Assembly (NCBI RefSeq): GCF_036785885.1
Contig: NC_092310.1
Span: forward strand, 9,362,001 to 9,426,000
DNA from: Coffea arabica
Lineage: Eukaryota; Streptophyta; Magnoliopsida; Gentianales; Rubiaceae
Length of the DNA stretch: 64,000 nt
Direction of reading: 5' to 3'
Shown: one piece after another, positions 43,798 through 54,910 of the stretch
Numbering within the stretch: position 1 is the stretch's first letter
Layout: every line of letters begins with the position of its first letter
Made by a program: the position numbers and the translations under genes
Notes under the pieces: generated by a model
What the model saw: the letters and a program-made list of their open reading frames with translations, nothing else
What the model was told of the DNA's origin: nothing
Database searches by the model: none

Positions 43798-44699
43798 GTA
43801 TTATGACAAGTTTAGCAAAGAAAGTTGGTACAATGTGTGGTTAATTAATGACCAGAAATGCAGTTAATTTCGATTCTGTGGAGAACTGAATGAAATGTAT
43901 TACATCCCCCCCTGTTGGAAGTGCTCTATCTTTGTGTAAATGTGCGCACTCACAAATCGACTCTCATTTCCTTTGTTTCCATTTATTTATTTTTTTAGAA
44001 ATCTGGAAAAGTTGCTCCAAATCATTGCATTTGTACTTTGCCTTAAAAGCTGTATATTAGCTATGGATGTAGTCCTGCAAGTTAAGATACTGTAGACTTT
44101 TTTTTTCTGCTAACTTATAAATTCATTCTAGAACACAAACCTCTAAGGTTGCATCTCAAGTCTAAAGTGTTGCATCTGGTGACTGAGAAATCTGGTGATA
44201 GAGTTCTAAGGCTGCATCTCAAGTCTACTTAAGGACTTGTACTAGTATCATTTTGGAAGAGCTTGGTAAGAGGACCAAAACTCATCAATTAGTTTTGATG
44301 TGAAAAAAGATCTTCCTCCGTAAAAATTCATGAACTAGGAATGTTATTAGAACAGCATGGACAGCTTCTTATGGTATGTTTTGAGAGTCCATGATTCTCC
44401 AGAATATACTTGTGAGCCTTACTTGTGCTGAATTTCACATGTTTCACTATTTTTTAAGGGCAAAGGTGCTTTGGCCAAAATGTTTTGCTTGCAAATGTGT
44501 TGACCACATTTACTTCTCTGCCTAGTATGTTCCTTTTGTTAAGTTTACAAGGGAGAGGTCAATCCTCTTAAACAGAAACAAAACATAGGGTCGCAGCCCC
44601 TAAAATATTTGCACCACGCAATTCACTAAGTTCCTGTGGCGGTTCTGTTATAATCTGCATCCCAGATTCTTTGTTGACACTACTTTTAGCTAGCTAGTC

Positions 44700-44925
44700 T
44701 GCACACTTACTTCTTTCTCCAAACATGTTGTAGCCAGGATTCCCGATCCCTGCTTAAAACATTCCTGATCTGACATATTAGATTGTATAGTGGTGAGTCC
44801 TGTCCTGCTCCTTGTATTAGTTCGAAAGCTGCCTTGCAATTCGTGTCCAGAATCACTCTTCTTTCTCCAGAGTTCCAAGCCATTTTTATCCTTTTGAGTA
44901 CTCCCCACAGCTCTGCTAAGTGCTA
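44700..44925 (-). pseudogene. RNase H-like (RVT_3) domain fragment
   Basis: The minus strand reads L-A-E-L-W-G-V-L-K-R-I-K-M-A-W, then R-R-V-I-L-D-T-N-C-K-A-A-F-E-L-I, then L-I-C-Q-I-R-N-V-L. This is the middle of the RNase H-like domain common in plant LINEs and related orphan proteins. The catalytic Asp position in D-T-N-C is present; the first Asp region is missing. Origin from a LINE or from a host RNase H-like gene cannot be separated. Confidence 0.72.
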
Positions 44926-45851
44926 TCATATTATCTATTAGCCCAATATTCACTATAAAACCTGTTTTCCATCTCCCCCAGCTATCTATATGTCCCTTTT
45001 CAAATTAATATGGCTTTGCCTCTTCTACTTGGAATAATGCTAAATTGAGAAGTGTACATCTTGCCACAGTTAATTGCTAATTATTGATAGTTTCACGTCT
45101 TACATGGTAGTTTGTTCTCCATATAGCATTATTTTATACTGTATAATCACAAACTTTTTGCTGGATGTAGGTTGGATTTTCTGTTAACGGAGTAATAATA
45201 CTAACTTTTATGTGGGTTTTGAAGGCATTCCTTGAGGTAATACCTTTTCTTTTCACATGAATGGTTCCAATTTTTGGTGCCATTCTTGAAGTAAATTTCA
45301 CTGTGAATGTTTTGCAATGTCCCGCCACTTGCCTAACTCACTAGTTTGATTGGAATACAGTATTAAGGGGTGCTGGTTTTCTATGGAATTAATACACCAT
45401 GACAAACAGCAAAAGTAATTTCAGAGATCTAGAACAAGAAAGTTGTTATTTGCTTTAAATGGCAAAGAAACATTCTAGTTATGTTGGTACACATTGCTCC
45501 TACTTGACACCTTATATCATGATCGACATTACTTTGGTTATCATACTTGACACCTTGTATCCTCTGTGGTGCATTAGTTTGGATTGTTTTGGTTTAGTTT
45601 AGTTTAGTTTATTTGAATGTTTTAGCTAAGCAAGTGAACTGAAGTTGCTTTTCCTTTAGTGTTGTGCTTATCGTCTTATCAACTGGTTATATTGTTCATA
45701 GCAGTACTTATATCAGTACTTGTTATAGTAGTGCTTGTTGCCTTATCAACTTGTCATATTATTCCTTTGAGGCTGAAGTTTAATAGCAGTACTTATTTCT
45801 TGAGCTAATTTGGTGCATTAGTTTGGGGCTGATTTTGATTTTGATTTTGAA

Positions 45852-45995
45852 TGTCTTAGGACGATGGAAGGTAACTTTGGTCCGGATCTTCTTGGCTTTC
45901 TTCTTAAAAGTTGTCCCAGATTTGACAAATTTGGCAACCTTGGCTGCCTGAGCCTTTGTATCAAGCTTTTTTGTGGTGTCAGCTTTAGGAGCCAT
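45852..45995 (-). pseudogene. captured ribosomal protein L23a (uL23) N-terminus
   Basis: Reads [20 protein letters not shown], then [17 protein letters not shown] and F-H-R-P-K-T. This is the basic N-terminal extension of plant L23a, which binds 25S rRNA near the peptide exit. Homology ends after residue 48, which may be an exon boundary or a capture breakpoint. Sequence upstream of the ATG probably includes captured 5' UTR. Confidence 0.87.
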
Positions 45996-46939
45996 TGCTG
46001 AAAACTGCCTTACAAATCTTTTACCTGAGGGGAGGAGCGGAGTGTTGAGGGGAGGAGCTGAGTGTTGCTGAAGCGGCTCTGTGTTGAAATTTGGGACTTG
46101 GATTTGTTTTGTAAAGCTACCTCGAGTTATATGTGAAATTTAGGCCAAATACCACTTATCAAACTATCTATAGGGTGTTGTTGAACTTCATTATGATATT
46201 TGAATGCTTATATGATATTTTTACATTTCGTAATGCAATGGATGCATTCATTTGCTAATTATAAATCATTGTCATTTTTTTCCATTTATAGATATAATTG
46301 TTGTAGGAAAATTTTCAATTTTCATGGTGATAAAGAGTTATCATTGAATCAGAATTTTCCATTAATAACAATCTACGGTCATAGAATTAAAAAGTGCTTA
46401 GTGACAACAAAAGTCGTCAGTAATTAGTCTATACCAATGACAATTACATATCACTTTTAGTGACGACATTTATTTGTACATCATTGACAAGATACTATGT
46501 CATCACTAAAATTACAATAATTATTGACGACATCAGTTGTCACAAAAGAGTTCCATTCACTGACGACTTTTATTGTCGTCACTATATACTTTTACCGACG
46601 AGCCTTCAGTGACGACTCTGTGACAACTAGAAAGTTGTCAATAAAAGTTATCAATGACGACTTTTTATTTTTTTGTGACAAAAATGGCTTGTCACTGAAG
46701 ACCAAATTTCTTGTAGTTTCAAGAAATTTAAACAAGGACCTAATTGAAACAATTATAGAAGTTTGAGGGGTCAAATTATTATTATTTCAAATATTAAGGA
46801 TCTAAATTAAAATAAAATAAAATTAAGGGCTTAAGATGAAGCTTACCAAAACAAAATGCTAACATTCATAAAAATAAGTCAAAATCCTCTCATCAAACCC
46901 CAAAACAAAAATACTACCCAAATTTTAATTATTTTACTA

Positions 46940-47190
46940 CTCCCTTCGTCTCATTTATTTAGTTATACTTTCCATTTTGAGATGTCCCAAAATAATTGTC
47001 ATGTTAGAAAATTCAAAGCAACTTTTACACTCTCTTTCCAATATAACCCTTTTTTTTAATCATACATTCAAATTTAAAATTTGAATTTGATGGGTAAAAT
47101 TGGAAAGAGAAGCACAAACATCACAATCAAATTACTATTCTTAAAAAGTTGGATTCTCCAAACATAACCAAATGAATGGGACGGAGGGAG
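46940..47190. mobile_element. Stowaway MITE in solo LTR copy 2
   Basis: Ends CTCCCTTCGTCTC (46940) and GGGACGGAGGGAG (47190), flanked by TA at 46938-46939 and 47191-47192. 251 bp, non-coding. The truncated copy at 26444-26563 is from the same family; the one at 982-1330 is a different subfamily. Confidence 0.9.
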
Positions 47191-48285
47191 TATAATCCAA
47201 ATAAAAACAGTAAATCTATCAAAAATTATTAAACCTCAAATTTCATCCTAAAATTCATAAATAATCTGCCCAAAAATCACATTAGAGCATACCAAAGAAA
47301 AATAGCAGTTTAAAAGGATAAAATTGATTAATTTTCTAATTTTTTGGGTCATAGTAGAATTAAGTCAAAATATGGGGGTCAAAATGAAATTTCGGAAACT
47401 TTTCATGCAAAAGCTTCAAAGAAGCTATTCTTCTTCTTCGCTCGTTTTTTCCTTCTGCAATTTTGCAGCCTATTCAACTGAGGTATCTTATGCAATCTCA
47501 AACCAAGCCAGCAAACTCATTAACCCAACCCATTAAACTTCAAAACACTTCAAAACACTTTGATTAACACAACACAAAATGCAGGAGACAAGTCATTGTA
47601 GATCAAACGAAGAACAAAAATGGAAAAACATGCAATCAACCGAGAACAAAACCAGTTTTCTGGTGAATTCAAGATGGGTTTGTCAAAAGCTAACACCTTT
47701 CAGCCAAACCATTGAACTATCAAGTGTCAAACCGTCCTAATCCTTTGACAATTTCAAGTCATCAAAAGCCACTTTCTCCAAAACATTAGGAACCATGCGA
47801 AAAGAAACAAAATCCAAGAAACCCATTTATGAAAGAGAAAGCTCACGCAAATGGCCCCAAGATCACATGAAAAGTGTTAAATCAACTGATAAGAGAAGTT
47901 ATTGTTACCCATAAATGATTGAGACGCCGAATCTAAGCGAGAAAAACCAAATGCAATTCACCAAAAGTTCCGTTGCAGGCTTCCCAGGGTTGATGATCTC
48001 GTGATTTGGAGCTCTAATTTGAAGGGGTTAACGGTGTTTTTTGGAGAAATATTCAAGAGAAAATCTGTTATCCTACACCTGTATATAATGTAGAAATAAA
48101 AAACTAGCTTAAATGGTTAAAATCGAAGCAAGAATATGGATCCAAATAGGGCAGCTACATCAACCCGGTACCAAAATTTTCCAGCAATTTTTCTGCTCTC
48201 GTTTCTCTCTTTTTCCTCTCAGATTTCTCTCTTTTTTGCTGTTTTTTCTTTCTTCCCTTTCTTGCTCTCCCCGGAACCTCCTTTT

Positions 48286-48821
48286 TGTTAGGATCCAAGC
48301 GCGGAATAAACAATTATTGAGATATCAAGTGCTTAACAATTTAATGAGAAACAAGCCACAAGCATGAAAGATAAAAACGACACACAATATTTAACGTGGT
48401 TCGCCTCCACCATTGAGCCTACGTCCACGGAGAGAAACCTATTCTTTATTATGAGAGGAAAACCCTATACAAGAATACAACTTGAATCCAAGCCCAATCC
48501 TTGTATACCATCTCTCATCTCCCAAGAACCCTCTCTTACACCCCATGTATAAGGCTACATGATGCCCCTTGTGTCTCCTTTGTGTGTGTCTTGTGTAGTA
48601 TGCCAACCCACCTATTTATAGGGAACATTACTGCCAAAAAATCAAATAACAATTGGAAACCAATACTATTTCCTAAACTCATATAGAGTAAGAAATAGCA
48701 TCTTAGCTAAATAGAAATTTACTTGACTACTACTTCAAGTAACCAAATCCAATTAGGAAACTAGTTACTTCCACATAAAACAGAAATTTTGCCTAAAAGA
48801 AATTAAACCAATTTCCTAACA
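48286..48821 (-). mobile_element. copia-type solo LTR (536 bp)
   Basis: Begins TGTTAGGATCC and ends TTTCCTAACA, with CTTTT duplicated at 48281-48285 and 48822-48826. A TATA box (CCTATAAATAG on the minus strand, about 48612-48622) gives the orientation. The ACGTGGTTCGCC and CCTACGTCCACGG segments near 48394-48438 are widespread in plant copia LTRs. No internal region, hence a solo LTR. Confidence 0.88.
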
Positions 48822-49893
48822 CTTTTTCCCTCCTCGCTCTTTCTCGTCTCCCTTTCTTTTTTCTCCTTTCCCTTCTTTTTCTTCCCAGCCGAAACCCTTA
48901 TTTCTTCCTCTTTCTCTTGCCCAAAGCTCCTCCTTTCTTCCTCCCCAGATTTCCTCCTCTTACTCGAAGCCTCTAGTTTCTCTCCTCTCGGTCTGCTTCT
49001 CCCTTTCTTTTTTCTTTTCTTTCTTTGCCCGAAGTTTTCCTCCCAATCTCTTTCACTTCCTCCCTTTCCTTGCTTCCTCTCTTGATCCTCAGCCGTCACC
49101 TCCTCTCCACCTCTCCCTCTCTCGGTCTTTCTCTACCTTAGTTTTTTCCTTTTTCTCTCTGCCTTGCCTGCAGCTCCTCTCCCTCTTTTCTTTTTTTTTT
49201 TTCCTTCTTGTTTGTCTGTTCCGTCCTTTTTTTTTTCTCTCCAGCCAACCCTCCTTGTTTTTTCCTTGCTCTTTCCCGTAGCCTTTTTCCCTTGTTTCTT
49301 TCTCTCTTTTTTTTTTAGTTTTTCTCCAAATTTCTCTCAAATCAACAAGTGTCCTGCCATTTAGCTTAGCATGTGTTGTGGTGTCAAAAATAAAGACATT
49401 TGTCTAATGCCTACCCATCCCACTTAACTAGTTTGCATGGCCTCCACCTATTTTTTTTTTATTTTGTTATTTTTTGTTTTTCAAAACAAGTTTAGGGTAA
49501 CAAAAAAAATGTTAAATGCATCACTAATTTTCATTTTATTTTCAAGCACTTGAATTTAAAAAGATTAAAACAAATTTTTGTGAGAATTTTCTTTTTATTT
49601 CAGAAATTTAATGTAAAAATGTTTTAAAAAGAAAAATGATGAACCTAATTTACTAAAATAAGCAAAAAAATAAACACTAACTATCATTTTGCAAACTTAA
49701 TCAACTAAAATAAAATAAAATAAAAATAAGAATAAATAATAAAAATAAATTTAAAATTGAATTAAATAAAATTGAAATTTTGGTGTCTACAATGTGAAGA
49801 ATTCTGCACCACCCGGTCTACAAGTGGGAACATACATCGAATCTATGCAAAATTTTGCCTATGAATTGTAATTCTTTTGTTTGGTGTGAGGAA

Positions 49894-51652
49894 TGATAAG
49901 TGACTAATTTACGTAATAATTGTATGATATTTTATATTATTTTTAGTCACTTTAGTTATATTATTGGAAGAAAATGAATCATTTTGGCTATAATTGGTGA
50001 AAAATGCTTTTAAATGATTAAATGAGGTTTTTATCACTTTTTACTTGAATTTTGTGTATTTTGACAGTTTTGACACATTTTCGTATTTCGGCTATAACTT
50101 GAGCTACAATGATCGGATTGGGATGATTCTTGAACCCATTTGAAGATAAGAGATAGATCTACAACTTTGGTGAAGACATCTGAATCCAGTTTGAAGGTTT
50201 TCCAGGCCGAAGTACAGAGTCAATTGCTATTGGTCGAAACTGGAACAAGGCATGGAGCAGGCAAGGGTATTTCAGTCATATCTCAGCCTACACAGATCCA
50301 AATGAGGTGATTCTTGATGCATTAGAAAGATAACTCAAAAGGCTACAACTTTCGTGTTTTAGACGTGAGCTGGTTCAGCCTCTAATATCAAGAAAAGATT
50401 GGTTGAAGTTGGACCAAAAACAGAGCAAGTGATCCACACTCGGATCCACTATTCATCTGAACCCTCGGTTGTTTCTGGGTTAGTGGATCCGAGGCACTGT
50501 AGCAGCTCGGATCACTGGTCAGAAAAGGCTGCTCTGTACGCGTAAAACTCAATTTCACCTCCACCAACTCACATGTGATGCTACACATGTGAGAAACATT
50601 CCCAGCTGTAAAAGGGAGATGTAATCCTCATTTCTTGACCACCTTTCATCATAAAAGAGCCAAATTCATTGCAAAAGAGGGGATTGGAGTCCATAGCAGA
50701 AAAATAGAGAGACATACGGGAGAAGTTTGGAGTCTGCAGAAATGGAGCTCTTTCATCTCCCTAGTGTTAGTTTAGCTTAGTATAGAGTAGTGTAGCTTTT
50801 CCATTCTTGTTTATTATCTAGATTAGGATGAAGATGGAGGATGAAGAAGGCAAGGAAGAAAGTTCATGTGACAAGGGTTGTATTCCTTTCAAACTCTTTA
50901 TCTTTTGTATTTGATTCCAAGTTTAGTTAATATACAAGTTCTGGATTTTGTGTTCATTATGTGTATCTAAAGTTTAAGCCTTGGGTTTGGTTGAACTTTC
51001 TATAATTGTTAGTGTTTATTATTTGGTTATTTGACTGCTATGATTTGAGCAAGTTATTTAGCACTTTGGCTTCTTTAAATCATGATTAATCTGGTACCAT
51101 TAATTGTGATTATCTCAGGTGTTGTTTCTGCAATGAAAATTGAGATTTAACACTGGTTCAAGAAGTGCTAAACATAGGGAGTACACTCACGAAAGTAGAG
51201 GTGCACTTATGTGGTTTTTAGTGATTCATTTCATGTAATTTCATTGAAGAAATGAACTTGTAGCTAATTTCATAACCATGAAAATAGGTATGGATTAGTT
51301 ATGAGTATAGTTGATTCACTACAAAAGTAGGTTTCACATGTTTAAGGAAATTACACTATAACTAGCCTAGATGTAGTACTAAATGATCCAAATATAGCAC
51401 TTGCATGAGTAGTTAGGGATACCACAACCTAAGGAGCTTTTATTTGTTATTTTGTATAATTTCAGTAGGTTAAATTTGTTATAATTCATTGATAGTCTAA
51501 ATAATAGAGAAGCTTTAGTAATACCGGTAATTGTTCACTCTTCCCTGTGGGATCGACCCGATATATACCCTAAACTACTAGTTGATCTGTATACTTGCAG
51601 TGAACGGGTGTAATTCGGTTTTTTAACTTGCATGTATGTAAAATACCCGTCA
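49894..51652 (+). repeat. 5' LTR of the Athila-like element
   Basis: 1,759 bp, TGATAAGTGA to CCCGTCA. It lacks 22 bp found in the 3' LTR near 55510, where the missing segment lies between two GGATCCGAG direct repeats. Confidence 0.92.
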
Positions 51653-51658
51653 AGTTTT

Positions 51659-51676
51659 TGGCGCCGTTGCCGGGGA
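51659..51676 (+). promoter_or_regulatory. primer-binding site TGGCGCCGTTGCCGGGGA
   Basis: 18 bases located six bases after the 5' LTR. This is the conserved Athila PBS (complementary to a tRNA 3' end). Confidence 0.9.
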
Positions 51677-51835
51677 AGATTTGGCAATATCGGTGTGAAG
51701 AGTAACTTTATTAGTTTAGACATATTATTAGTTATACTGTGAATGTTATTTTCTGTGTTTTATATGTGTATGTGTTTTATCACCTATTCTTCTTACTAAT
51801 TTTGCTCTTAAGTTGTTTAAAAGCAATTTTAGGTA

Positions 51836-52993
51836 ATGAGAAGGGTAGGTCAATTTGGAGGACAAAGTTTGAGAAGTGGAAGATTGGCAATGGATGGTTA
51901 CCAAGTGCAAAGCTCCTTCAATAGAGGTAACCAAGAATTTACTGAATGTATGTCTTTTGAAGATGGTTTAAGGTGCTTAAAGGCTAAATTTGATGTTATG
52001 ATGTTGCAAGTTCAAATGGACACAATTATGCATGAAATTGAGCAAGGGAGGAATGTTAATGCTTTTAATTCTTATCATGTGATTTGTGACTTGTGTGGAG
52101 GTTATCATGTTACTAATACATGTATGCAAGTACAAAATGTGGATTATTATGATGAATTAGAGCATTACAATCCTTGTTTTGATCAATATAGTGCTAATTG
52201 GAGCAATTCTCCTGCTTATGGTTGGAATAATCAATGTACTTATAGTGATAATTCATATTTTTATGATCACCAACCTGAAAGTGTCCAATATGAATCAAAA
52301 CCATCTTGGGAGTTGGCAATAGAAAAGTTAGCTAATACACCTCTACCTTGGGAGTTAGAAAGTGAACCATTAGCTAATGATTCTAATGCATCTTGGGAGC
52401 TAGCTGTAGAAAATTATTCTAATCAATTTGATTCAGCAATAGAAAAGCTAGCAAATGCAACCTCTGACCGTTTTGATAGGATTGAGGAAAGGTTAGATGA
52501 ATTAGCTTCTCACTTTGGTGATATACATGAGCAATTGAGTGCATTGTGTGAAGTTATTTCCTCTAATAATGTGCAAAATGATCCTAGCATGAATGGTGGG
52601 AATGTTGTATGTGAAAATGGGATGCATTTTGATGAAAATGATGAATCTCAATTGTGTTTCAATGAGCAAATGTCCATTTCACATGATAATATCTTTGGAA
52701 CTAACTTTGAACCTCAAGAGGTGAGTTTTAATGACTCATTTTTCACCCCTCTTGAGGAGTGTATAAAAAGTACAGGTTTTAAAGATATTCCTACCCAAGA
52801 TACTTTCATGGCATTTCCTTTGGTAAGTTCTCAAGTGGTGCATATTCAAGGTAAGATCTATGAAACATTTGGAATATGTAAGTCACTTCCATTTCTCACA
52901 TCATTAGATCATGTGGCTTTTTCTATTAAGTCACCTTACAATGATCCACTAAGGCCAAAAATGGTGGATTATTCGTTAACTAAACCTCCTTGA
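51836..52993 (+). CDS. gag-like protein of the non-autonomous Athila-like element
   Basis: An intact 385-codon frame, the only one in the element. A cysteine/histidine cluster C-D-L-C-G-G-Y-H-V-T-N-T-C (residues 84-96, CX2CX3HX4C) resembles the zinc-binding region of Athila gag. Asn/Tyr/Trp-rich sequence follows (to about 145). Three imperfect W-E-L repeats (157-192) and a predicted coiled coil (209-238, F-D-R-I-E-E-R-L-D-E-L-A-S-H-F) come next, then an acidic C-terminus. The N-terminal capsid domain expected of a full gag is missing. A GCGCTT-TTGGGAGGCAACCCAA stretch just after the stop is a known Athila landmark. Its role is inferred: RNA or particle association with an autonomous relative. 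Confidence 0.75.
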   Translation: MRRVGQFGGQSLRSGRLAMDGYQVQSSFNRGNQEFTECMSFEDGLRCLKAKFDVMMLQVQMDTIMHEIEQGRNVNAFNSYHVICDLCGGYHVTNTCMQVQNVDYYDELEHYNPCFDQYSANWSNSPAYGWNNQCTYSDNSYFYDHQPESVQYESKPSWELAIEKLANTPLPWELESEPLANDSNASWELAVENYSNQFDSAIEKLANATSDRFDRIEERLDELASHFGDIHEQLSALCEVISSNNVQNDPSMNGGNVVCENGMHFDENDESQLCFNEQMSISHDNIFGTNFEPQEVSFNDSFFTPLEECIKSTGFKDIPTQDTFMAFPLVSSQVVHIQGKIYETFGICKSLPFLTSLDHVAFSIKSPYNDPLRPKMVDYSLTKPP

Positions 52994-53369
52994 AAAATGA
53001 GGTGAAATAGTCAAGCTATTGACTTTAAAGAAGCGCTTATTGGGAGGCAACCCAATGCTTGTTTAAGTTGGTGTTACTTTGGAGTGATTTTATGTTTAAA
53101 GTATAAGTTTGAGTAATTTTGTTGTTTTTCATTTGTAGGTTTTGGAAAAGTGACCAAATGAGGTGAAAAGACGAAGTTTGATCAAAGATCTCAACACCTC
53201 AATTTCAGTAATTATGGTTTTTGATGCATTAAAGAGGTTTAGAATGCATGTTTAGATCATTTTACATGTGCGTGAATGGTTTATTTTGACATAGAAATGA
53301 TCTAGGGTGTATTTTAAAAAAATTGAGGTCAAACTGAAAATTGCAAAAATTCTGCAATAAGTGCAGATT

Positions 53370-53505
53370 CAATGGATCCGAGCTCGGATCCACTTCTGCA
53401 ATCAGAAAAAATTCCGAACTTCTTGATCCGAGTTCACTCACAATGATCCGACCTCGGATCCTTTCAAAAACGACCTCGGATCCTGTTAAAAACGAAGGCT
53501 TGGAT
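53370..53505. repeat. cluster of GATCCGA/TCGGATC motifs
   Basis: The palindromic block GGATCCGAGCTCGGATCC (53373-53390) is followed by further GATCCGA or TCGGATC units at about 53424, 53445, 53453 and 53474. The same motif recurs in both LTRs (50440-50510 and 55458-55553). Confidence 0.7.
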
Positions 53506-54407
53506 CACTTTTCAACTCCACTTTTCTTCATGTTGGCTTGTTTTTAGTAAGTTTTAGTTCTTCGATTAATGTTTCTGTGTTTTGTAGGTGGCAATGGCAA
53601 GAGTTCATGCAAATGATCTCAATTGCAAATGGTGCAACAAGTGAACTCTCCATTCTTTCTCAAATACGGTTGGAAATTCATCACTTGGACATGGATTCAG
53701 ATTGCGCAAGTTCAATTGAGCAGTATTTTCTTTTACTCTTTATTTATTTTCCTTTTCTCACATTGAGGACAATGTGAAGTTTAAGTGTGGGGGAGGAAAT
53801 ATTTGAACTTGCATTTACTTGCTAGGTGATGATATTTTGTGGATTTAAATGCTTAGAAATGTTGGAATTGTGTTTGAAATGTTTGCCATGTGGATAATTT
53901 GCTTGAAATTGGGTTTGTTGGCAGGGAGTTTTCATCCATTTATAAGGAGAAATTCTTTAAAAATTTTTCTAAAATCTTTTCCAATATTTCACTATGGCCC
54001 AAAAGTTCTTCAAATTCTTGCATTCTCATTCAAAAAGGGCTAATTGTTCCAACATTATTCTTCCAATTGTTGAAATGTTATATGTATTTTGGAAGGTTTA
54101 GTCCTCATTTAACTTGGAAATAAGTATTATGCAATTAGAATTTTTACATTTTAGAAAGTATATTTGGTAAAATGAGGAAAATTATGCCTATAATTTTACA
54201 TGTTTAATGAGATTTCTTCTCTTTACTTAATTTTGCAAGTAAGTGATTGATATAGTCGATAAAGGTTATATTTTTCCTTTGATTATTCTTATATATTTTC
54301 TAAGAGGGAATATCTATTTATTGTCCTTTATTTCTGAAAAAGAAAAAAAAAAGAGAAAAGAAAAGAAAGTAAATAAAAATTGTTCTACTCCAATGATTCT
54401 CGTACCG

Positions 54408-54552
54408 AGTAACTGGGGGTTGGCATCTACAAATGTCGACATTCGCGTAAAAAGGTACTTGAATTAAGAGTATGCATTAGCAACTTGAATAAGTGAAATG
54501 TTGAGTAATCGGGGATCTTCACCTAAAAGTGTCGATTTTCGCGTAAAAAGGC
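54408..54552 (+). repeat. duplicated TTCGCGTAAAAAGG motif
   Basis: Two imperfect copies about 95-100 bp apart: GAGTAACTGGGGGTT followed by TGTCGACATTCGCGTAAAAA, and GAGTAATCGGGGATC followed by TGTCGATTTTCGCGTAAAAA. They lie between the ORF and polypurine tract. Confidence 0.65.
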
Positions 54553-54895
54553 ATTCTCACTATTTAAGTAGAATTTGTGTGAATAAATCCCTCTTAGTTA
54601 TAGAATTTTGAGAAAAAGATGATTATAAGGAGGAGGAAGGCTATAAATTGACTATTTGATTTGCTTATTTGTAAAATTAAGTTAGGGTAAGAGATTAAGT
54701 TTAACTTGTTGAATTTAGGGTATAATTATCTTTCCTTTACTTGATATTATGAGTATTTAGTGTAAATTGAATAATTGTATAATGATTATTTTCCAAGTCT
54801 TGAGGAATTAAATTGGACATAGTGCATATATTGTTTCACCTCTTGAATCATTGCATTTGATTATGTGTGAATTGCTTGAGGACAAGCAATGATTT

Positions 54896-54909
54896 AAGTG
54901 TGGGGGAGT
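54896..54909 (+). promoter_or_regulatory. polypurine tract of the Athila-like element
   Basis: AAGTGTGGGGGAGT precedes the 3' LTR start at 54911. Confidence 0.8.
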
Positions 54910-54910
54910 T

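Larger units (their letters stand above)
41225..46718. mobile_element. CACTA-type transposon carrying several host-gene fragments
   Basis: Left end CACTACAAGAAAAAAGG; right end AATTTCTTGTAGT followed by T where G is expected. Both subterminal regions (about 41230-41560 and 46390-46710) are packed with GTGACGAC/GTCGTCAC-type repeats, a CACTA hallmark. The 3-bp target duplication is not clear (TAT on the left, TCA on the right). It lies inside the solo LTR at the point where copy 1 is continuous (near 18850). No transposase domain was recognised. Internal cargo: ubiquitin-S27a, Ca2+-ATPase, RNase H and ribosomal L23a fragments, plus a possible gene piece at 42519-42675. Confidence 0.85.
39477..49791 (-). 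mobile_element. giant gypsy solo LTR, copy 2 (inverted), with three nested insertions
   Basis: On the plus strand it starts TGTCGCTCCCC and ends TTTGGTGTCTACA, the reverse of copy 1 at 16698-20587. Flanks ATTTG (39472-39476) and ATGTG (49792-49796) match at 4 of 5 bases. Subtracting the CACTA element, the Stowaway MITE and the copia solo LTR leaves about 4.0 kb, close to copy 1. Corresponding landmarks include the end region (39480-39720), the CTAG repeats (40464-40607) and the pyrimidine-rich block (48830-49320, versus the purine-rich block at 17030-17340). Confidence 0.85.
53000..54895. other. non-coding internal region of the Athila-like element
   Basis: About 1.9 kb without recognisable coding. 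It contains the GGATCCGA-type motifs at 53370-53505, an A-rich/AG tract at 54336-54372 and a duplicated motif at 54408-54552. Confidence 0.6.

Noticed and set aside
48803..49364. Long Lys/Glu/Arg-rich and Phe/Leu-rich frames on both strands
   Set aside because: They arise from a pyrimidine-rich tract of the solo LTR; composition alone keeps the frames open. The same holds for 16888-17348 and 59463-59863.
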